From: CAZAPO01 sp044841755
GTDB taxonomy: Bacteria; Bacteroidota; Bacteroidia; Flavobacteriales; Flavobacteriaceae
DNA length: 64,000 nucleotides
Assembly: GCA_044841755.1 (NCBI GenBank)
Contig: JAXOFM010000004.1
Span: 62,001-126,000 of the forward strand
Direction: 5' to 3'
Position numbers and translations under genes: made by a program. This document shows positions 58,929 through 64,000 of this stretch, in pieces; position 1 is the first letter of the stretch; the number at the start of each line of letters is the position of its first letter. A model generated the notes under the pieces. It was not told the origin of the DNA and made no database searches. It worked only from the letters and a program-made list of their open reading frames with translations.

Positions 58929-61226
58929 ATGAAAAAAGTATTTTATTTTTTCTTTTCAGCCTTATTTCTATCGGTTGGTGTATTTGCTCAAGAAGAAAAA
59001 GAACCTGAGAAAAAATCTGGACATTATAATATAAATAAGTTCAGACAAATGTACGATGAGTTTGCAACTCCAAATATGTTTAGAACGGGATCAGGAGCTC
59101 CAGGGCCAGCTTACTATCAGCAACAAGCAGATTATAAAATGGATTTGGTCCTTGATGATGAGAAGGCAAAAATTTCTGGGTTCGAAACAATTACCTATAC
59201 AAATAACTCACCGGATGAGTTAAAATATCTTTGGGTGCAGTTGGATCAAAACATGAGAGCTAAAAATTCGAAGTCTCCATTGATTGAAAGTAGTGGAACT
59301 CAGCAAGTGCAACGTGCCTCAGGATTTGCAAGTAGCTATTTAGAAGAGTCTTTTGATGGTGGTTTCAATATAGAACAGGTTACTGATGTTAACGGAAAGC
59401 CTTTACCACATATGATCAACCAAACCATGATGCGAGTGGAGTTGCCTAAAGCAATGAAAACTGGAGATAAGTTCTCTTTCCAAATCAAGTGGTGGTATAA
59501 CATCAATGATCATACTAAAGATGGTGGTCGTTCTGGATATGAGTATTTTCCAGAATCAGACAATAGAATTTATGTAATATCTCAGTTTTACCCTCGTATG
59601 GCTGTATATAATGATGTTGAAGGATGGCAGAACTCACAGTTCTGGGGACGTGATGAATTTGCACTTCCATTTGGAAACTTTGAAGTAAATATTACGGTTC
59701 CTGCTGATCATATTTTAGATGGAACAGGATACCTAACAAATAGAGAAGAGGTATTTACAAAAGAAATGATGAAGCGTTACGAACAGGCAAAAAAGTCTTA
59801 TGACAAGCCAGTAATGATCGTTAACCAAGAAGAAGCTGAAAAAGCGGCACTTAAGAAAACTAAAAAGACAAAAACATGGAAGCTTTATGCTGAAAATGTT
59901 CGTGACTTTGGATGGACATCTTCTCGTATGCATATTTGGGACATGATGGCTGTTAAAATTGGAGATAGAGATGTAATGGCCGTTTCATTATATCCGCCAG
60001 AAGCAAATCCGCTTTGGGAAGATTGGTCAACAAGAGCAGTGGCAAGTACGTTGATTTCATACTCAAGAATGACGTTTGATTATCCTTACCACAAAGCAAT
60101 TTCTGTTAGTGCTCCAATGGGAATGGAATATCCAATGATCTGTTACAACTTTGGACGTCCACAAAAAGATGGGACAATTCCAGATAGGACAAAATATGGA
60201 ATGATTGGAGTAATCATTCATGAAGTTGGACATAACTTCTTCCCAATGATTGTTAATAGTGATGAGCGCCAATGGACATGGATGGACGAAGGTTTAAATA
60301 CTTTTGTACAATATGTTGCACAACAAGATTTTGGAAAATGGTATCCAGAAGCATTGTCCCCAGGACATAAAGAATTCCCTTCTAGAAGAGGACCAGCGAA
60401 GAACATTGTCCCTTATATGAGCCGTAACCAAGATATTATAGCTCCAATTATGAGTAAAGGATTAAATACATATTCTTTTGGTAATAACGCTTACGGAAAA
60501 CCAGCAACAGCGTTAAACATTCTACGTGAAACCGTGATGGGAAGAGAATTGTTTGATTATGCTTTTAAAGAATACTCTAGACGTTGGATGTTTAAACACC
60601 CAACACCGGAAGATTTCTTTAGAACTATGGAAGATGCATCTGCCATGGATCTTGACTGGTTTTGGAGAGGTTGGTTCTATAGCACAGATTGGACAGATAT
60701 TGGAGTTAAAGAGGTGAAGAAGTTGTATGCAACTACACCATCAAAAGAGGTGACTGACAATATTGCTAAACAATATGGAATTACAGCTGCAGATTTACCT
60801 CCATTAGTATATATGGTAGAAGAAGGTGGTGAAGGATATGACGAGTCAATGAAAGGTAAATCGGCTTTAGAGAATGCTCCTACGCTTAAGGAGTATTTAA
60901 TGGATAATTTTTCAGAAGAAGAACGTAAAAACATGAAAGCTCCAAAGTATTTCTACAATATAACATTTAATAAGCCAGGAGGTTTGGTAATGCCTATTAT
61001 TGCGGAATTTACATATGCAGATGGTACTAAGAAGCGTGTACATTATCCAGCTGAAATATGGAGACATAATGATAATGAAGTAAGTAAGTCTATTGCCTCT
61101 GAGAAAGAAATTGTATCGATCGTAGTTGATCCAGATGAAGAAACTGCAGATATTGACACTTCAAATAACTCTTGGCCAAAAGAAGTAAAGCAGAGCAGAT
61201 TTGATCAATTTAAAAGCAAGAATTAA
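58929..61226 (+). CDS. M1 family metallopeptidase, large secreted form
   Basis: 765 aa with a signal peptide (about 1-20, GVFAQ), an N-terminal beta domain (about 55-340) and a gluzincin domain with HEVGH (431-435) and Glu454 (18 residues later, WMDEG), the HExxH-x18-E zinc site. The substrate-reading GAMEN motif is replaced by GMEYPMICYN. A beta-sandwich follows to the C-terminus. No T9SS sorting domain is seen, so it is probably periplasmic. Works in protein nutrient use. Terminator follows. Confidence 0.93.
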   Translation: MKKVFYFFFSALFLSVGVFAQEEKEPEKKSGHYNINKFRQMYDEFATPNMFRTGSGAPGPAYYQQQADYKMDLVLDDEKAKISGFETITYTNNSPDELKYLWVQLDQNMRAKNSKSPLIESSGTQQVQRASGFASSYLEESFDGGFNIEQVTDVNGKPLPHMINQTMMRVELPKAMKTGDKFSFQIKWWYNINDHTKDGGRSGYEYFPESDNRIYVISQFYPRMAVYNDVEGWQNSQFWGRDEFALPFGNFEVNITVPADHILDGTGYLTNREEVFTKEMMKRYEQAKKSYDKPVMIVNQEEAEKAALKKTKKTKTWKLYAENVRDFGWTSSRMHIWDMMAVKIGDRDVMAVSLYPPEANPLWEDWSTRAVASTLISYSRMTFDYPYHKAISVSAPMGMEYPMICYNFGRPQKDGTIPDRTKYGMIGVIIHEVGHNFFPMIVNSDERQWTWMDEGLNTFVQYVAQQDFGKWYPEALSPGHKEFPSRRGPAKNIVPYMSRNQDIIAPIMSKGLNTYSFGNNAYGKPATALNILRETVMGRELFDYAFKEYSRRWMFKHPTPEDFFRTMEDASAMDLDWFWRGWFYSTDWTDIGVKEVKKLYATTPSKEVTDNIAKQYGITAADLPPLVYMVEEGGEGYDESMKGKSALENAPTLKEYLMDNFSEEERKNMKAPKYFYNITFNKPGGLVMPIIAEFTYADGTKKRVHYPAEIWRHNDNEVSKSIASEKEIVSIVVDPDEETADIDTSNNSWPKEVKQSRFDQFKSKN

Positions 61227-61248
61227 TTCTTATTTATATATTAAAAAG

Positions 61249-61276
61249 ACCGACTTAATTTTAAGTCGGTTTTTTT
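61249..61276 (+). terminator. Terminator of the M1 gene
   Basis: ACCGACTT / AAGTCGGT stem, dyad extended by AATTTTAA in the loop, followed by T7. Confidence 0.9.
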
Positions 61277-61300
61277 AATAGTACTCCTTATATTTGTAAC

Positions 61301-61588
61301 GTGATATATTTAAAAACATTCCTTTTTATTAGTGGTGCCGAAATAGCCTTTATTATGTTTATTGTTGTAATGGTATTTGGGGCAGATAAAATTCCTGATA
61401 TTGCTCGAGGTTTGGGGAAAGGAATGCGCACGCTTAAAGATGCTACCAACGATATTAAGCACGAAATCACCAAAAGTGCCGAAAAGCAGGGAATTGACAC
61501 CGATTTTGTTAAAGACATCAACGAAGAAGTCTCAAAAGTAAAAGAAGGTATTGAAGAATTTGGTGGTTCGGTAAAGCGAAAACTTTAA
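61301..61588 (+). CDS. TatA/TatB-like twin-arginine translocase component
   Basis: 95 aa from a GTG start. One N-terminal helix (about 4-24, FLFISGAEIAFIMFIVVMVFG) is followed by the hinge ADKIPDIARGLGKGMRTL, an amphipathic helix and a charged tail. This is the TatA/B pattern (FG hinge then amphipathic helix). GTG is chosen because the next ATG would cut the helix. TatC is not in the window. TatA versus TatB is unresolved. Confidence 0.85.
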   Translation: MIYLKTFLFISGAEIAFIMFIVVMVFGADKIPDIARGLGKGMRTLKDATNDIKHEITKSAEKQGIDTDFVKDINEEVSKVKEGIEEFGGSVKRKL

Positions 61589-61600
61589 GCTTAACTCGTA

Positions 61601-62467
61601 TTAAAGACTATCAAATTCAATAAAGTCATACTGAGGAGATGCCTCGAAAAATTGCCTTAAAATTGCAGCATGACCATTACCAAATAAAACTAGAATTCTG
61701 TCATCGGAGCTTTCAGTTATATTTATGATGTTTGCAAAAATTCTAGCGTTTCTATTATACCACCACATACTAAAATGATCTGCAGCTTGTCCATCACCTG
61801 TAGCAAAAGATCCTGTTAAATAGAGACCGAAGTTAGCATTATGTCCTTCGCGACTGTTCATCCCTTTAAAAATATCAAGTACATGGGTTGTCTTCTTTTG
61901 CTTTTCTCTATATTCAAAATAATCTTCGGCATTTTTCCAATAAGGATCTTCTAGATCCCAATCTACTTTGTCAGTAATTGACTTATAAAAAGTAGAATCC
62001 TGGCTCCATAATATATTGCTTAAAGGCACAGCATCTGCAGCATATAAAGTATCAAGGCTAAAATCTTGTGCAATGCGCATTGCTAATTGGTAACGTTCGT
62101 CACGTTTATCCCGATGCTGTCCCTTCTTATATTCCTTAAATCTCTGGTTCCAAACATCTGCAGATCTTGACTCAATTGCAATTTTAGTAGGTTTGAACTT
62201 TTTGATATACTCTACTAATTCTGTGACTTCAGACTTCTTAGGTTCTTTTAGAACATCAATTTTATCATTTTCCTCAGTTTTTAAGGCATCTAAACCTGGA
62301 TAATTAAAGTGGAAAGTGCCCACAACCAATACTTGTGCACGATCTTTAGGATAAAAATCAGTAGCTGTTTTTAAATCGTTGGTTGATTGATCATTATTTT
62401 TAATTTGATTTTCTTGATTACAAGAAATGAAAAGACATGCAGTTATAAAAAGTAGAATTTTGCTCAT
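61601..62467 (-). CDS. DUF5694 family lipoprotein
   Basis: 288 aa with lipobox FISC (Cys16). The domain shows VLVVGTFHFNYPG, TKIAIESRSADVWNQRF, and at the end RILVLFGNGHAAILRQFF; the GTFHF...GHA pattern recalls TIKI/TraB-like or erythromycin-esterase-like metal proteins, where His and Glu bind metal. Exact function unknown. Gene alone, convergent to TatA-like. Confidence 0.85.
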   Translation of the reverse strand: MSKILLFITACLFISCNQENQIKNNDQSTNDLKTATDFYPKDRAQVLVVGTFHFNYPGLDALKTEENDKIDVLKEPKKSEVTELVEYIKKFKPTKIAIESRSADVWNQRFKEYKKGQHRDKRDERYQLAMRIAQDFSLDTLYAADAVPLSNILWSQDSTFYKSITDKVDWDLEDPYWKNAEDYFEYREKQKKTTHVLDIFKGMNSREGHNANFGLYLTGSFATGDGQAADHFSMWWYNRNARIFANIINITESSDDRILVLFGNGHAAILRQFFEASPQYDFIEFDSL

Positions 62468-62520
62468 TAGTAATAGTGTTTTTATAAATGATGAGCAATT
62501 AGCTTAAATGTTACAGTACT

Positions 62521-63165
62521 CTATTTTTTTCTGCTAATAGTAAGACCATCTCTAATCGGAAGTAATACGGTTTCAATTCTATCGTCCTCTTTTAGTAGTT
62601 TATTGTATTCAATCAAAGCTGGAGTTGAGGTGTCTTCTTTTTTAAAAGTTGTTTGAAGTACTTTTCCACTCCATAACACATTGTCAGATAAGATAATTCC
62701 ACCTGAATTAAGCTTATCTATTATTGCATGAAAGTAGTTCGTATAGTTTTCTTTATCGGCGTCAATGAAAACGAGATCAAATGAGTCCTCTATTTCTGGA
62801 ATAATCTCTAAGGCATTTCCTAAATGTTGAATAATTTGATTTCCATAAGGAGATTTATTAAAATACTTTCTCTGAAAATCATAAAGTTCTTCATTAATAT
62901 CTATAGTGTGTAGAGTTCCATCGCTACTCATTCCTTCAGCAAGACAAAGAGCAGAATAACCCGTATAGGTTCCAATTTCAAGAATAGTTTTCGGGTTGAT
63001 TAATTTGGAAATCATGCTAAGTACACGACCTTGAAAATGACCACTCAACATTCTAGGTTGAAGAATCTTTTGATAAGTTTCTCTATTTAATTGTTGTAAC
63101 AAATCTGGTTCATCCTGACTATGAGCCACTACGTAATCGTCTAATTCTTCAGGTATGAAGTTCAT
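62521..63165 (-). CDS. Class I SAM O-methyltransferase, COMT type
   Basis: 214 aa. Motif I ILEIGTYTGYSALCLAEGM, then LHTIDINEELYDFQRKYF, FDLVFIDADKENYTNYF (metal Asp) and GGIILSDNVLWSGKV (metal Asp-Asn). These match cation-dependent O-methyltransferases of the catechol type. Substrate unknown. Its start lies directly beside the amidohydrolase stop (no gap), so they are coupled. Confidence 0.93.
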   Translation of the reverse strand: MNFIPEELDDYVVAHSQDEPDLLQQLNRETYQKILQPRMLSGHFQGRVLSMISKLINPKTILEIGTYTGYSALCLAEGMSSDGTLHTIDINEELYDFQRKYFNKSPYGNQIIQHLGNALEIIPEIEDSFDLVFIDADKENYTNYFHAIIDKLNSGGIILSDNVLWSGKVLQTTFKKEDTSTPALIEYNKLLKEDDRIETVLLPIRDGLTISRKK

Positions 63166-64000
63166 TTAAGATAAAATTCTGTTAATCATTTTTTGCTTTT
63201 CAGCTTCATTTTCTCCAAACAGCCATTGAATTACATTATCTTCCCACATTTCATCTTTTTCTTTTTCTGAAATGATTTTCTGTTCAATAGCTAAATCTAA
63301 AATTTTACCTGGATAAGATGATTGCACGTCACTTTCCATTTCACCTAGCGGATAAGGATCATCTAATCCTATTAATACTTGCTTTGATGTTTGATTTTTT
63401 ACCAATAATTCTAAGGAACCTGTGTCATGAACTAGTGTGTCAAAAAAGATGTTTTTATGACCAACAGCTTTTCTTGGATGTTCTTTACCTTCAAAAAGAT
63501 CTGGTCTTCCATCAAACCCTTGAATACGACGACCTAAATTCATTTGTGCTAACTGTCCGCCATGAGCAAAGCAAATACGCATATTTGGATACTTTTTATA
63601 ATATCCATTTAGTGTCAAGAAATGATATGCATCAGCGCACTGTGCAAGCATCCAAATAAGGTGAAATCTCCAAGATGTGTTTTCAAGTTTTATGAATTTT
63701 TCGCCATCATAAGGATGAATTTCTACAGCAAGATTGTATTTATTAGCTAGTTCAAAAATTGGCTCATTCTCTTCGTCGAAAATACAACGCCAAGTTCCTA
63801 TAGTGTCCATATAATGAGTAGGAAGGCATAATAAACGCATTCCTAAAACTTCTACGCAGCGTTCTATTTCCCAACAAGCACCACGAACAAATCCTGGATG
63901 TACCACAAACCCACAAGTAAATTTACTTGGATTTTCATGCTGAATTCGGGCATTAAAGTCATTTTGAAAACGAAGGGCTTGCTTCATTTCTTCAAGACGA
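63166..64000 (-). CDS. Amidohydrolase family (ACMSD-like) enzyme, N-terminus cut
   Basis: The open frame runs past the window edge, at least 277 residues. The Met at 63987 is internal (preceded by RLEE), since ACMSD-type enzymes are about 330 aa. It shows AVEIHPYDG (metal His), RICFAHGGQLAQM (His), FFDTLVHD and GLDDPYPLGE (metal Asp). This is the amidohydrolase-2 family including aminocarboxymuconate-semialdehyde decarboxylase of tryptophan breakdown. No kyn gene is in the window; that role is likely but unproven. Confidence 0.88.
   Translation of the reverse strand, partial: RLEEMKQALRFQNDFNARIQHENPSKFTCGFVVHPGFVRGACWEIERCVEVLGMRLLCLPTHYMDTIGTWRCIFDEENEPIFELANKYNLAVEIHPYDGEKFIKLENTSWRFHLIWMLAQCADAYHFLTLNGYYKKYPNMRICFAHGGQLAQMNLGRRIQGFDGRPDLFEGKEHPRKAVGHKNIFFDTLVHDTGSLELLVKNQTSKQVLIGLDDPYPLGEMESDVQSSYPGKILDLAIEQKIISEKEKDEMWEDNVIQWLFGENEAEKQKMINRILS

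Noticed and set aside
1..64000. CRISPR array, prophage, rRNA operon, insertion sequence, restriction-modification
   Set aside because: No regularly spaced direct repeats, phage structural genes, rRNA stretches or transposase or modification motifs were recognised.

Overview
The window reads as a stretch of chromosome from a marine member of the Flavobacteriaceae (Bacteroidota). The DNA is AT-rich. Several promoters carry the Bacteroidota -7 element TAnnTTTG, and Shine-Dalgarno sequences are mostly absent. The gene set also fits: a short (287 aa) primary sigma factor, a full Na+-translocating NADH:quinone reductase (nqrA-F), menaquinone methylation, the TamA-like lipoprotein TamL, type IX secretion parts (PorT and Plug) and several Flavobacteriia-restricted families (DUF6090, DUF6702, DUF5694). 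I see no insertion sequence, phage, CRISPR array or rRNA operon. One tRNA (Gly-UCC) is present.

Layout. 1-1.4 kb: end of the sulfate adenylyltransferase pair cysD-cysN. 1.5-4.5 kb: SLC5 symporter, M90 peptidase, CBS-domain protein. 4.5-10 kb (mostly minus strand): rpe, rpoD, pnp, rpsO, with a 29-codon membrane peptide and an outer-membrane protein between rpoD and pnp. 10-18 kb: lipoprotein, accD, fbaA, tamL, an RNA 2'-O-methyltransferase, porT, ubiE/menG. 18-21.4 kb: K+ uptake trkA-trkH. 21.6-28.8 kb: aminotransferase, front-end-type desaturase, rsmG, a degenerate SDR, three small membrane proteins, pruA. 28.9-32.4 kb: TANGO2-like NRDE protein with a candidate permuted cysteine hydrolase, apaG, T9SS Plug. 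32.5-38.5 kb: nqrABCDEF. 38.6-46.8 kb: an accessory-looking block of unknown genes, ending in a packed six-gene minus-strand operon with three DUF6090 paralogues. 46.9-48.3 kb: a 125-aa protein and apbE, the flavin transferase that matures NqrB and NqrC. 48.3-51 kb: map-cupin-RDD-methyltransferase-DUF423 operon. 51-56.6 kb: CoA transferase, HAD hydrolase, gpmI, M48 protease, GNAT, tRNA-Gly, pepE. 56.7-61.6 kb: two carboxypeptidase-regulatory-like secreted proteins, DUF6702, a large M1 metallopeptidase, TatA-like. 61.6-64 kb: DUF5694 lipoprotein, O-methyltransferase and an amidohydrolase cut by the window edge.

How the genes fit together. The core is energy metabolism built on Na+ and menaquinone (Nqr, ApbE, MenG/UbiE, possibly the sodium symporter), central carbon metabolism (rpe, fbaA, gpmI), lipid supply (accD, desaturase), proline/glutamate catabolism (pruA, possibly PutP), and envelope biogenesis and secretion (TamL, PorT, Plug, TatA-like). 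The least explained parts are two promoters that share a perfect ATGAC-N4-GTCAT dyad placed exactly 33.0 bp upstream of their -7 elements (CBS protein; 29-aa membrane peptide) and the DUF6090 operon at 41.5-46.8 kb.
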